Source: Kitasatospora aureofaciens
GTDB taxonomy: Bacteria > Actinomycetota > Actinomycetes > Streptomycetales > Streptomycetaceae
Direction of reading: 5' to 3'
Length of the DNA stretch: 64,000 nucleotides
Assembly (NCBI RefSeq): GCF_001188955.3
Contig: NZ_JPRF03000021.1
Coordinates: 124,001-188,000, forward strand
Made by a program: the position numbers and the translations under genes. The notes beneath the pieces were generated by a model that worked only from the letters and a program-made list of their open reading frames with translations, was not told the DNA's origin and searched no databases. Shown piece after piece: positions 34,186 to 43,036 of this stretch (position 1 is the first letter of the stretch; each line of letters begins with the position of its first letter).

Positions 34186-35664
34186 TCAGACGGTGACCCG
34201 TTCGGCCTGCTTCGCCTCGGCGTCGGCGGCGTCGGCGTCGGCGGCCCGGGTGTTCTCCCGGGGCGTCGGGAGGACGGCCATGATGACGGCGGAGATCACG
34301 ATGGTCGCCGCCCAGGCGAGCCCGTACTTGCCGACGGGGGTGCCGGAGAGCGGGCCGGAGAACCAGTCGCACTTGGTGAAGGCGAGCCCGATCAGCAGCG
34401 CCAGGACCCAGGAGACCATGGCCTGCCAGCAGAAGCCGCCCGCGTACCAGTACCGGCTGCCCTTGCTGGTGTCCATCAGCGCGACGGCGTCGTAGCGCAC
34501 CGCCCGCGTCCGGCGGCGGAACATGTCCACCGCGTAGACGCCGATCCAGGCCGAGAAGGAGACGGCGAGCAGGATCAGGAAGGTGATGAAGGAGCCGAGG
34601 AAGCTCTTGGCGACCAGCATCAGCATCAGGCCGCCGACCAGCGAGATCACGGCGTTGATGCTGACGGCCATGGCGCGCGGCAGCTTGACGCCCATGGTCT
34701 GCGCGGTGAAGCCGGCCGAGTACATGGAGAGGCTGTTGATCAGCAGCATGCCCACGATCGCGGTCAGCAGGTAGGGCACGGCCAGCCAGGTCGGCAGCAG
34801 GTCACCGAGGAAGGAGACCGGGTCGGCGGCCTGGGCCAGTCCGGGCGAGGCCACCGCCATCACGGCACCCATCAGCACCATCGGCACCATGACCAGGCCG
34901 GCGCCGGAGACCGTCACGCCGACGATCTTGCGGCCGGAGGCGGCGTGCGGAAGGTAGCGGGCGAAGTCCGGGCCGGTGGGGACCCAGCTGATGCCGCCGG
35001 CGGCGATGGTGCCGATGCCGGCGATCATCATCGCGGTGGTGCCAGCGGGCTTGGAGAAGACCTCGCTCCAGTGCATGGTCGCGACCAGGTAGCCCAGCAC
35101 CAGGACGCTGAAGATGCCGAAGAGGTACGTCGACCAGGTGTTGCAGACGTTCAGCGCCTTGCGGCCCATGCCGGACACCAGAAAGGTGCAGGCGACGAAG
35201 GCGAAGAGCGTGATCACGATCAGCGCGGTGTTGCTCTTGATGCCGAAGAGCAGGTCGAGGACGGTCAGCACGGCGTAGGCGCCGGTGACCGCGTTGATCG
35301 TCTCCCAGCCGAAGCGGGCGATCCAGAGGATCGCGCCGGGGAAGAGGTTCCCCCGCACCCCGAAGGTGGCCCGCGAGAGGGTCGCGCCCGGCGCCCCGCC
35401 CCACTTGCCGGAGACCGACAGCACCCCGACCAGGCCGAACGAGACGAGCGCGGCGCACGCCGCGACGATCAGGACCTGCCAGAAGTTCAGCTGGTTGAAC
35501 ACCACCAGGGCGGCACCCATGGTGAGCAGCAGGACGCTGATGTTCGCCGCGACCCAGGTCGGGAAGAGCTCGCGGACTCTGCCCCGGCGCTCGTGGTCGG
35601 GGACGGGTTCGATACCGCGCGTCTCTATCGCGCCGTCGGTGACGGCGCTGGACGTGTTGTCCAT
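34186..35664 (-). CDS. NCS1-family cytosine/purine permease (CodB-like)
   Basis: A 492-residue transporter with about 12 membrane helices. Family marks: LFPTWVAANISVLLLTMGAA, GKWGGAPGATLSRATFGVRG and MSWVPTGPDFARYLP-like text (ISWVPTGPDFARYLP) in the middle. NCS1 permeases import cytosine, purines, allantoin or hydantoin with a proton or sodium ion. No deaminase or catabolic partner is adjacent; the nearest metabolic enzymes are unrelated. The leader is AT-rich (35690-35770), likely the promoter. Confidence 0.9.
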   Translation of the reverse strand: MDNTSSAVTDGAIETRGIEPVPDHERRGRVRELFPTWVAANISVLLLTMGAALVVFNQLNFWQVLIVAACAALVSFGLVGVLSVSGKWGGAPGATLSRATFGVRGNLFPGAILWIARFGWETINAVTGAYAVLTVLDLLFGIKSNTALIVITLFAFVACTFLVSGMGRKALNVCNTWSTYLFGIFSVLVLGYLVATMHWSEVFSKPAGTTAMMIAGIGTIAAGGISWVPTGPDFARYLPHAASGRKIVGVTVSGAGLVMVPMVLMGAVMAVASPGLAQAADPVSFLGDLLPTWLAVPYLLTAIVGMLLINSLSMYSAGFTAQTMGVKLPRAMAVSINAVISLVGGLMLMLVAKSFLGSFITFLILLAVSFSAWIGVYAVDMFRRRTRAVRYDAVALMDTSKGSRYWYAGGFCWQAMVSWVLALLIGLAFTKCDWFSGPLSGTPVGKYGLAWAATIVISAVIMAVLPTPRENTRAADADAADAEAKQAERVTV

Positions 35665-35795
35665 GAGGGTGGCTCCGTGCGTGTGAAGCGGGAGATAATT
35701 CGGGCAAATGACATATATATGGAACTCTTCGCGCGTAGCGCGGGAGTTGAGTCATCCTACTTTGTTCAAGATGTGTCCTGATTGATGCGGTTGTC
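35665..35795 (-). promoter_or_regulatory. AT-rich leader of the NCS1 permease
   Basis: This is one of the most AT-rich patches in the window, with CATATATATG near 35713 and a TAATTC block near 35697. It precedes the permease start and probably contains its promoter; I cannot assign hexamers with certainty. Confidence 0.4.
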
Positions 35796-35799
35796 CTAT

Positions 35800-36030
35800 G
35801 GGCGGCCGGGACCTTTCGCTGTATGGCCGAGGCGCGTCGGCATGGGGGAAGGGCAGGCCGGGGACGGTTGCGACCTTCAGTCGCCGGATCTCGTCGCGGC
35901 CGTGGGCGGTGGCGCGGGTACGGGCCATGAGCGGGATGTCCCGCCAGGGCAGCTGCTTCAGCTGCGTGTGGAGGGTCGGGTGGTTGGCCTCGACCAGGGC
36001 GAACGCTCACGCCTTGGCCACCGAAGGCCG
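35800..36030 (-). pseudogene. ISAs1-family transposase fragment
   Basis: The minus strand reads VAKA, a stop, then FALVEANHPTLHTQLKQLPW, RDIPLMARTRATAHGRDEIR and RLKVATVPGLPFPHA, matching the central part of ISAs1/H-repeat transposases (the K-x-NQPTL...LPW...HGR-x-E-R-R pattern). Both ends and the catalytic residues outside this block are missing. The remainder of 36031-36250 shows no confident gene; a 35-codon plus-strand frame at 36133-36240 is not recognisable. Confidence 0.65.
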
Positions 36031-36250
36031 GCCCACGCCGAAATCCGGGCTGTCCAGTAAGCCTGGGCCCGAGCAGGCATCGACCACGCGGCATGATCAC
36101 ACCACGCCCATCAGAACCGCGGAAGTCGAGCGATGAGCTTGCCGTCAAAAAACGTCACGGGGCCGGTCGCCTACCTGCTTCCCGTCGAACGCAGCCTCAC
36201 TCCGGCCACCGTCCTGCACCGCCTCACCCACCGCCACTGACCCTGTGTGC

Positions 36251-36850
36251 TCACGCCTTGGCCGGCCGGTCGTGGCTCGACTTCCGCTCCAGCTTCCGCT
36301 GCTTCGTCCCCTCGATCTCCTGGACGTCCCAGGGACCGGAGACGACCGGTGGGGCCTCGCCGGAGATCACGGAGGCCAGGGGCAGGCCGTTCTCGTCGTA
36401 GACGGTGGCGACGTCGGTCAGCTGCCAGAAGAGGTTGAGTTCGGGGTGCTTGCTGAGGTTCAGGTAGGTGGTGGAGACGAAGGTGGTCGTCTGGGTGGAC
36501 ACGGTGAGCTGCTGGGTGGTGATGGAGGACTCGCTCAGGGAGGCGGAGACGGAGGCGCTGAACGGGCCCCATCCGGCGCTGGCACTCACGCCGACGGACG
36601 CGTTGGTGGTCTCGGATTCCGAGCTGCTTTCCTGCATGCCCTGGGTGACGCTGTAGTTGACGGTCCTGGTCTCGCCGGGCGCGAGGCTGTAGGACTCTCC
36701 CGTCGAGTGCCAGAACTGTTCGCGGGTGACGGCCACGCCGAGCCCGACCTGCTCGTTCGTTCCCGTGTTCACCGGGGTGCGGGACGTGGTGCCGTGCTGG
36801 ACGAGACCGGTGGCCACCAGGACGCTGGGGCCGTCCTGCGGGATGAGCAT
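36251..36850 (-). CDS. hypothetical protein, Ser/Thr-rich, probably 5' truncated
   Basis: From ATG 36850 the frame gives 199 residues, but protein-like sequence continues upstream in the same frame (FAAVLQNPRGKSTLTFSGAD, LLDPNDIGPIPEPAADMLI) to about 36965 without a start codon, so the real N-terminus seems lost. The core has repeated Ser/Thr/Val strands (NASVGVSASAGWGPFSASVS, ITTQQLTVSTQTTTFVSTTY), a composition seen in beta-rich secreted or pore-forming proteins. No family is recognised. The C-terminus is Lys-rich. Confidence 0.5.
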   Translation of the reverse strand: MLIPQDGPSVLVATGLVQHGTTSRTPVNTGTNEQVGLGVAVTREQFWHSTGESYSLAPGETRTVNYSVTQGMQESSSESETTNASVGVSASAGWGPFSASVSASLSESSITTQQLTVSTQTTTFVSTTYLNLSKHPELNLFWQLTDVATVYDENGLPLASVISGEAPPVVSGPWDVQEIEGTKQRKLERKSSHDRPAKA

Positions 36851-36965
36851 GTCGGCGGCGGGCTCGGGGATCGGTCCGATGTCGTTGGGGTCCAGCAGGT
36901 CGGCCCCGGAGAAGGTGAGGGTGCTCTTCCCCCGCGGGTTCTGCAGGACGGCGGCGAAGGCACCG

Positions 36966-37481
36966 GAGTCCCGCCTATGGGCTCGACGTGGCTTTCGCGG
37001 GAGTGATGACCGGTTTCCACGGAGGGCGCGTCAAATCTGTCAATTCACTACTGAAGGTTCTTAGGCCGACATATGTTTGTCTGTTCAGGGACACCATACG
37101 CGTCGGCCCCGTAACTCGCAGGCCCGAGGACGGGGATTCTGGCGCGATGCTCGTCGCGGTGGGCAGCCACGGGGGCCTGGGACTGGGTACGCTCATCGCC
37201 GACAACGCCGACCCATGCTATTTCTCGAGGATCCCCACTGCCAATCCAGGAAGCGGCTTGCTGCAACAGCCGGAGCACCCTCCCGGCCCGTTTTGACGGT
37301 GCGGCCCGGGAGCTGCCTGCGGCAGGTAAGGTGCGGCTGTGGATGAACGGCTTGTAGAGCAGGTACAACAATTGGACTGCGTTTTCAGATTTCCGCTACT
37401 CCGCAGGGGGAGAGCTGTACTGCGCAAGGACTTCGTCGACTGTGGACTTCTCCAACAGGAGAAACTCCCAGGGGCCGGTAT
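36966..37481. other. intergenic debris, no clear gene
   Basis: This region is less GC-rich around 37030-37100. A minus-strand frame ending at 37396 encodes MVGFGKEFDVNTGPWEFLLL then EKSTVDEVLAQYSSPPAE, which looks like a short protein tail but is not recognisable. No hairpin terminator or repeat was seen. Confidence 0.35.
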
Positions 37482-37655
37482 TCACATCGAATTCCTTGCC
37501 GAAGCCAACCATTCCCAGCGCTGAACAAGCCGCTTGCTCGCCTCGTTGGTCTCCCCTTGTTCCGTTCCCGCCGCGCGCAGGCGCTTCGCAAACTCGTCCT
37601 GGCTCAGGCGCAGGCGAAGGCGCACGGCCCGCGGAGTCTCGTTCGGCGTCGTCAT
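37482..37655 (-). pseudogene. XRE-family regulator, N-terminal fragment
   Basis: ATG 37655 begins MTTPNETPRAVRLRLRLSQD then EFAKRLRAAGTEQGETNEAS and KRLVQRWEW, the start of a short XRE-type regulator common in Streptomyces. The second half of the helix-turn-helix and everything after is replaced by unrelated sequence from about 37510, so DNA binding is unlikely. Confidence 0.6.
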
Positions 37656-37794
37656 GGCTCCAAGGCACGTCCAAACGTCGCCCAATGACATGGAAATGAC
37701 GTCTTGTCAGGAAGCCTGAGAGACGCCTTCCCGCCGTCGCAACGGCTCGGGCGGACAGGACACGATCAGGGGGTCAGTAATCGGAGCAACGCAT

Positions 37795-37977
37795 GACCAG
37801 AGGTGGCCAGCCACGTCAAAAACGTACGAGGAGTACAAGGCCGAGCAGCGCAAGCGGCTTGCAGCGGGCAACCCCCTGGACGAGTACGACCCCGAGACCA
37901 GCGCCCGAGTCGGCAGGCACCCGGCGAACGGCTGGCCGCCGTGCACGTGCGCCAACTGCATCGCGAAGGCAGCGTGA
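37795..37977 (+). pseudogene. small Cys-containing protein lacking a start
   Basis: The frame ending at TGA 37975-37977 reads KTYEEYKAEQRKRLAAGNPL, DEYDPETSARVGRHPANGWP and PCTCANCIAKAA. Composition and the C-terminal Cys-x-Cys-x-x-Cys look like a genuine small protein, but no ATG, GTG or TTG lies in frame near its beginning. Either the 5' end is lost or a base is missing near 37800, where ATG 37791 lies in another frame. Confidence 0.45.
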
Positions 37978-38160
37978 TGGAGTTGTTTCCGGAGACCCGG
38001 CCGGCAACGAGTTCTGCGTCCACTGAGGCGCATCACCGTGCTGGTCGCAGCCTCCCGTGACGCCCACGGGGCCGGCCCGCTGCGCCCCGCCGCATCGGGC
38101 GGCGGGCGCGGCAGCGGGCGGCGGGCGGCGGGCGGCGGCGACGGGACGCGGCGGCTCGGC

Positions 38161-38367
38161 TCAGTCCCGGGTCTTGCAGGCGGGCTCGTGCCAGGTGGTG
38201 CGCACCACCGTGCCGCCCGGGGTGAGGTGCTCGCTGGACCAGGTGCGGCAGCATCCGCTGCCGCGCGGCCGGGCCGGTACCGACGGCCGCGCGGCACGGG
38301 CCGGAGCGGCGGCGGTGAAGGCGTCCGGGCGGTGGCCTCGGCGGTGGCGCCGGGTGGGAGTCGTCAT
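38161..38367 (-). CDS. small basic protein, 68 aa
   Basis: The product starts MTTPTRRHRRGHRPDAF, is Ala/Arg-rich, and ends SGCCRTWSSEHLTPGGTVVR then TTWHEPACKTRD with three cysteines. The ordered C-terminal half makes a real gene possible, but no family is known to me and the N-terminus is low complexity. The flanking 37978-38160 and 38368-38558 hold no recognisable gene. Confidence 0.35.
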   Translation of the reverse strand: MTTPTRRHRRGHRPDAFTAAAPARAARPSVPARPRGSGCCRTWSSEHLTPGGTVVRTTWHEPACKTRD

Positions 38368-38558
38368 GCCGAAGGCTCTGCCCATCCCACCCCGGCGCCG
38401 AACCCGGCCGCCACCCGTTCGGAGCAATGACGCGGGTTCACACCTGCCGCCGGCCCGGAGTTGGACGTTTTCCGCCTCCGTGCCCTGAGCTCAGCAGCCC
38501 GGTGGCGTTGCTGCGGGGCCGCCCCGCTCGCGCGCCGTAACCGGACAGCCGAAGGCGG

Positions 38559-39041
38559 TCAACCCGTCGGAGCCGACAGCACATCGAGCTCGCGGCCGAT
38601 CGCCTCGCGCAGGAGGCCGTGCTCCGGTCCGAGCGCGCTCGCCGGATCGCACCAGTTCTCCGCGGGATACAGCCACACCGGTCGACGGACGAGGTCCGGG
38701 GGCTCCCACTCGAACCGCGGCCACACGTGCGCATGGAGGAAGCCGTCGGTGTTGCCGAGGATCTCCAGGTTCACCCGCCGGAACTCCGGGTCCAGACGCC
38801 GGCAGACCCGTTCCACGGCCTCGCCCAGCCGGTCCATGTCGGCCAGGAAGGCCGTCCGCCTGCCCCGTGAAAGATCCGACAGACGCTCCACACCGGGCTC
38901 GTCCGTCAACAGGACCGAGTACCCGGGCAGGAACTGCACATCGCCGATCACCGCGAATCCGGCGTCAAGTCGCCGCAGCACGGTGGGGTTCGTCCCCTTC
39001 AGGGCACTGCCGATCCTGTCGTCCTGCCAATCGTCCGCCAT
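38559..39041 (-). CDS. HIT-like nucleotide hydrolase
   Basis: A 160-residue protein starting MADDWQDDRIGSALKGTNPT. It contains FAVIGDVQFLPGYSVLLTDE, the substrate strand of HIT proteins, and the His-x-His motif GFLHAHVWPRFEWEP, in which the usual H-x-H-x-H is reduced to H-x-H-x-W. The reduced triad is common in this actinobacterial subgroup and may change or abolish Ap4A-type hydrolysis. ATG 39041 is chosen because the longer frame upstream is low complexity. Confidence 0.75.
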   Translation of the reverse strand: MADDWQDDRIGSALKGTNPTVLRRLDAGFAVIGDVQFLPGYSVLLTDEPGVERLSDLSRGRRTAFLADMDRLGEAVERVCRRLDPEFRRVNLEILGNTDGFLHAHVWPRFEWEPPDLVRRPVWLYPAENWCDPASALGPEHGLLREAIGRELDVLSAPTG

Positions 39042-39258
39042 GACAGCGCACCCTACCGACCCGCTCCGTACGGGCCCGGGCAGGCCTGCTTCCCTCACCG
39101 GCGGGCCCGGGCCCCGGTCGCGGAAGGTGACACCCGGCCTCGGGTTCAACGGGCGCGGCTCCCGGCTGGGCGTCGAACCGGCCTGACCGCCGCGGCCGCT
39201 GACGCCACCGCAGCACGCGTCGGACCGGCATATGGCGGCTCCGGCCTGTACTCCGACC

Positions 39259-39785
39259 ATGTCGAGCATGCTGGATCTTGCCATCCCCGGGTTCCAGTAC
39301 GAGGAGCCGCTGCACGGCTACGAACTGCGGGTCCGGATCGCCCGGTTGTCAGGCGGCCGGACTGCTGACCCGCGAGGCGCAGCCCGGCGCGGTGGCCGCA
39401 CCCCGGCACGTGCTCAGCCCCACCGAGGCTGGCCGGGCCGAACTGCTGCGGAACCTGCGGGAGCCCGCCGAGCGATTCATCACCGACGAGAACCGGCTGG
39501 TTCGTACTCCTCGCCTTCCTGCGCCACCTGCCCGACCCCGCCGCCCAGGCGACCGTGCTGCGCCGCCGCCTCGCCTTCCTCGGCGAACCCAGCAGCTACT
39601 TCTACGACGGCGACACCCCGCTGAGGGTCGCCGACGTCGACGACCCCTTCCGCAAGGGTGTACTGCTGATCGCCCGGGCCACCTCGCGCACCGAACCGGA
39701 GTGGCTCCCGTCCCCGCTCGACGACCTGACGGCCGCCGCCGCGGCCGACCACGGACCGCAGGCCGCGCAGGCGGTCCACGACTGA
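39259..39785 (+). pseudogene. PadR-family transcriptional regulator, broken
   Basis: ATG 39259 reads MSSMLDLAIPGFQYEEPLHG then YELRVRIARLS, the PadR helix-turn-helix start. About 40 residues that should follow are missing; a second frame resumes LLTREAQPGAVAAPRHVLSP and TEAGRAELLRNLREP, and a third frame from about 39500 gives the C-terminal domain (LRRRLAFLGEPSSYFYDGDT, FRKGVLLIARATSRTEPEWL). One deletion and at least one further frameshift make it non-functional. Confidence 0.7.
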
Positions 39786-40099
39786 CGCCGAAGGGCGCCC
39801 GGCCGTGGACCGGTCGGTGGGGTCAGCCGCAGGCACAGGCGCAGCTGGCGTCGGCCGCGGCCGGCTCGGTGGACTGCTGGCCCCGCCACGGCCGCAAGTT
39901 CGTGCACGGGATCCGGCACGAGGTCGCGCGCCCTGCACTGCTCTCCCGGCGCCGCCGCCACCCTTCGGGCTCCCGGTCTGTCCGGAAGGGCACCGAACTC
40001 TGCCCTCGGGCTGCATGTGCGGCTCTGGCCGGTGCACCGTGCACGCCGGGACCCTGGTGGGTGGAGATCGGCGGATTGAGGACGGATCCGGGAGCGGGC

Positions 40100-41911
40100 G
40101 TGTTCCACAGCGGCAAGCAGACGGACGTTGTCAACGACAAGGCGAGCGGACCGGGTCGGCCGCGCCGCACCGGGCCGGCGCCGCAGCCCCTGGAGCCCTT
40201 GCAGCTCCTGCAAGGCACTGTCGGGAACGCCGCGGTGGTGCAGATGCTCCGGCGGGCCGGGCACCTCCCGGCCGGAAGCCGGCTCCAGCTCCTCGTCGAC
40301 GACGGTCGTCAGGGCGGGCAGCCACTGGTGCAGCGTTCCACCGTGCACGACGTACTGCGCTCCCCCGGCCGCCCGCTGGACAGGGCGACCCGTGACGACA
40401 TGGAGTCCCGGTTCGGCGCCGACTTCTCCGACGTCCGCATCCACGACGACCACCACGCCAGGATCTCCGCCGCCGAGGTCGGCGCCCGCGCGTACACCTC
40501 GGGAAGCCATGTGGTGATCGGCGAAGGAGGGGGCGATCGCCACACCCTCGCGCACGAACTGACCCATGTCATCCAGCAGCGGCAGGGCCCGGTGGCGGGA
40601 ACGGACAACGGCACGGGCCTGCGGGTCTCCGACCCGTCGGACCGCTTCGAGCGGGAGGCCGAGGCGAACGCGACCCGCCTGATGTCCACGGGCGCGCGGC
40701 ATGCGACGGACACGACCGCCACGGCGGACACGGCGCGGCCCGGTCATGCGGTGCGGAAGGAAGCGCAGCTGTCCTCCGCGGCGACCGTTCAGGGCGCCTG
40801 GGAGATGCGGGACGGCAAGTACGAGTTCGTCGAGGACGACGACTCCGTGTTCCAGGTTTCGCTGCACGAAGCGACGGGCGACACGAAGAAGCTGAGGCCG
40901 GAGCTCGCCAAGAAGTGGCTCGAGGCGGGCGGCCTGGGTGAGAACGACAAACGGTCGCCGTACTACAAGAGCACCGCGTACCGCTCTCTCGACACCTTCC
41001 TGAAGTCAGGTCCGGAACGCGAGTACGAGCCGAACGACCAGGCGCCGTTCATGAACGAACTGGCGGCCTTCAGCGCGGGCAAGGACGCCGAGAAGCAGGA
41101 TGAACTCCTGACGTCGGTAGTGGAGTTGGGCGACTGGATCGAGAAGACGTACCCACCCGGCAAGTTCGTCTACGTCGGGCTGGGCCGCAGCCCGGCCGCC
41201 GTCATGGCGCACCTCCAGAGCAGGAACCCCGGCATCACCTACTCGATTCCGTTGTCGAGCTTCCGCCCCGGACCGGAGGACCCGGGTTCGATCCTCGGGA
41301 AGGTGCTCACCACCGAGTCGCGGGAGAAGAACTGGTTCGGCCGTGAGTCCACGGTGAAGCGGCCGAGCGCCCCGCCGTCCGAACAGCAGCAGGCCATGCT
41401 GGACGCCCACTTCGCCGAGTTCCTGCCGAAGGACCTGCCGGGCAAGGTCCTCCTCGTCGACTACACGCAGTCGGCGCAGTCGCTGGTCTCGGCTCAGCAC
41501 TACCTGCAGCGCTACCTCGGCAAGAAGACACCCGTGTACGGCCTCGCCCTGCACGAGGACCGGCACGAGGCGCAGGTACGGGCCGTGTACGAGGCCGTCA
41601 CCGTCGACGAGGAGGTGCCGATGCCGTACAGCCCCACCGATCTCGACGTCATCGAAGACCTCGCCGACGAACGCGCGACCTGGGGAGAGCGGTTCGCCTC
41701 CAGGAACGTCGGGGACAACACCCCGCTCGCGGAAGCGTTCCGGCGGGAGCTGTTCGACGAGTACTCCCAGTACGGCTCCTACAAGCTCCTGGAACAGGAA
41801 CTCGAGTCGTTCGAGGCGGGACGGCCCCGCACGAGCGACGAACGGGAGGCCTACCAGGTCCTCAAGGAGGAGATCGAGAAGCTGGACACGTCACGCGGCC
41901 CACGTTCCTGA
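40100..41911 (+). CDS. DUF4157 (eCIS core domain) effector protein
   Basis: A 603-residue protein. Near residues 75-160 it has the eCIS-core/DUF4157 domain: SRFGADFSDVRIHDDHHARI, ARAYTSGSHVVIGEGGGDRH and the zinc-type motif TLAHELTHVIQQR (HExxH). The Glu-rich middle leads to a large C-terminal domain with FVYVGLGRSPAAVMAHLQS and LPGKVLLVDYTQSAQSLVSA, which looks like a phosphoribosyltransferase-type PRPP loop (VDYTQS). DUF4157 marks cargo of extracellular contractile injection systems in Streptomyces. GTG 40100 is taken as start; ATG 40241 is possible. No sheath, tube or baseplate gene lies nearby. Confidence 0.8.
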   Translation: MFHSGKQTDVVNDKASGPGRPRRTGPAPQPLEPLQLLQGTVGNAAVVQMLRRAGHLPAGSRLQLLVDDGRQGGQPLVQRSTVHDVLRSPGRPLDRATRDDMESRFGADFSDVRIHDDHHARISAAEVGARAYTSGSHVVIGEGGGDRHTLAHELTHVIQQRQGPVAGTDNGTGLRVSDPSDRFEREAEANATRLMSTGARHATDTTATADTARPGHAVRKEAQLSSAATVQGAWEMRDGKYEFVEDDDSVFQVSLHEATGDTKKLRPELAKKWLEAGGLGENDKRSPYYKSTAYRSLDTFLKSGPEREYEPNDQAPFMNELAAFSAGKDAEKQDELLTSVVELGDWIEKTYPPGKFVYVGLGRSPAAVMAHLQSRNPGITYSIPLSSFRPGPEDPGSILGKVLTTESREKNWFGRESTVKRPSAPPSEQQQAMLDAHFAEFLPKDLPGKVLLVDYTQSAQSLVSAQHYLQRYLGKKTPVYGLALHEDRHEAQVRAVYEAVTVDEEVPMPYSPTDLDVIEDLADERATWGERFASRNVGDNTPLAEAFRRELFDEYSQYGSYKLLEQELESFEAGRPRTSDEREAYQVLKEEIEKLDTSRGPRS

Positions 41912-42080
41912 CGCCTGACGCGGAGTTCGCGCTGATCGGGCTGCTGCTCGACGTCTCGTTGGACCTGCACGTCACCGTCGCCGAGGCCGGACAACTGCTC
42001 AGCGCGTACGCCCTGGCGGTGGCCGTCGTGCTCCTGTCGTTGGTCGGCGCGGTCGTGGCCCTGCGGAAGCGTCAGGCCGG
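41911..42080 (+). pseudogene. MFS transporter collapsed by an internal deletion
   Basis: The frame reads EFALIGLLLDVSLDLHVTVA then EAGQLLSAYALAVAV, the first helix region of a drug-efflux MFS protein, and passes directly into VVLLSLVGAVVALRKRQAG, a typical last MFS helix and tail. The roughly 350 residues between are absent. No start codon is present at the usual place. Confidence 0.6.
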
Positions 42081-42147
42081 TGCCGATGCGGGTGCCGGTG
42101 GCGGTGCGGGTGCCGAGGCCGGTGCCGGTGCCGGTGCCGACGCCAGT
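42076..42147. repeat. GGTGCC-type hexamer repeat
   Basis: Degenerate GGTGCC/GGTGCG units fill this stretch, which joins the MFS remnant on the plus strand to the truncated GNAT gene on the minus strand (where it reads His-Arg repeats). Confidence 0.6.
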
Positions 42148-42364
42148 GGTAGCCGATCAGCTCGCCGCCGTGGTCGACCACGAGGCACCAGGCCCGCGGG
42201 TGGGCCGAGAACAGCACGGGCTCCAGGCGGGCGGCGAGGTCGGCGGGCACGGGTCCGGCGCGCTCGAAGGCGGCGTGAGCGGCGCACAGGCGGGCGACGG
42301 CCGGCAGGTCGGCCGCGGTGGCCGGGCGGATCACGCCGCCCGGCCGTGGGGTGCCGGTCAGCAT
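42140..42364 (-). pseudogene. GNAT acetyltransferase, N-terminal fragment
   Basis: ATG 42364 begins MLTGTPRPGGVIRPATAADL then PAVARLCAAHAAFERAGPVP and FSAHPRAWCLVVDHGGELIG, the first third of a GNAT enzyme. At about 42150 it runs into His/Arg repeats of the GGTGCC tract, before the acetyl-CoA-binding motif, so it is inactive. Its start overlaps the end of the rhodanese gene. Confidence 0.7.
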
Positions 42365-42858
42365 GCGCAGGTGATGCCCGAGCGCGGGGCGGTCAGGTCG
42401 TCGACGGGGCGCTGGTCGGTCCCGGCGGCGGTCTCGTAGGCGAAGCCCTCGCGCGCCCAGTACTCGAAGCCGCCGAGCATCTCCTTGACCCGGTAGCCGA
42501 GGCGGGCGAAGGCCAGCGCCCCGCGGGTCGCGCCGTTGCAGCCGGGGCCCCAGCAGTAGGTGACCACGGTCAGGGACGGGTCGACCAGCTGCGGCGCCAG
42601 TTCGGCGATCCGCGCGGTGGGGATGTGGAGGGCGCCGGGGATGCGGCCCTGCTCCCAGGCGGCCTCGCCGCGGGTGTCGACCACCACGATGCCGGGCGCG
42701 CCGGACTCCAGGTCGGCGTGGACGTCGGATACGTCCGCCTCGAAGGCGAGACGGGCTGCGTAGTGGGCGGCGGCCTCGGCCGGGGCGGCGGCGGGCACGT
42801 TCAGGACGGCGCTGGCGCTCTCGGTGGGCGCGGCGGCGGGAGCGGCGGTCGCAGACAT
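42358..42858 (-). CDS. rhodanese-like domain protein
   Basis: A single-domain, 166-residue sulfurtransferase-like protein. After a 30-residue Ala/Pro-rich leader come IVVVDTRGEAAWEQGRIPGA (rhodanese entry), then the active-site loop VVTYCWGPGCNGATRGAL with the catalytic Cys, and GFEYWAREGFAYE. In CDC25/rhodanese families such loops bind sulfur or are regulatory. It was coupled to the now broken GNAT gene. Confidence 0.85.
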   Translation of the reverse strand: MSATAAPAAAPTESASAVLNVPAAAPAEAAAHYAARLAFEADVSDVHADLESGAPGIVVVDTRGEAAWEQGRIPGALHIPTARIAELAPQLVDPSLTVVTYCWGPGCNGATRGALAFARLGYRVKEMLGGFEYWAREGFAYETAAGTDQRPVDDLTAPRSGITCAC

Positions 42859-43036
42859 GGGGGTCCTTCGGGTTTCGGGGGCCGTACCGGGCTCCCCCGG
42901 TCGGCGATGGCTCCATCCTCTGGTCCCCGGGCCCGCCCGACGAGTGGCGTCAACGCCTTGGGTCGCCAAGATCCCGCCAATCGGCGACCGCCAACCGGCG
43001 CCCGGCGCCCGGCAACCGCTGCGGGAAGATTCCGGT

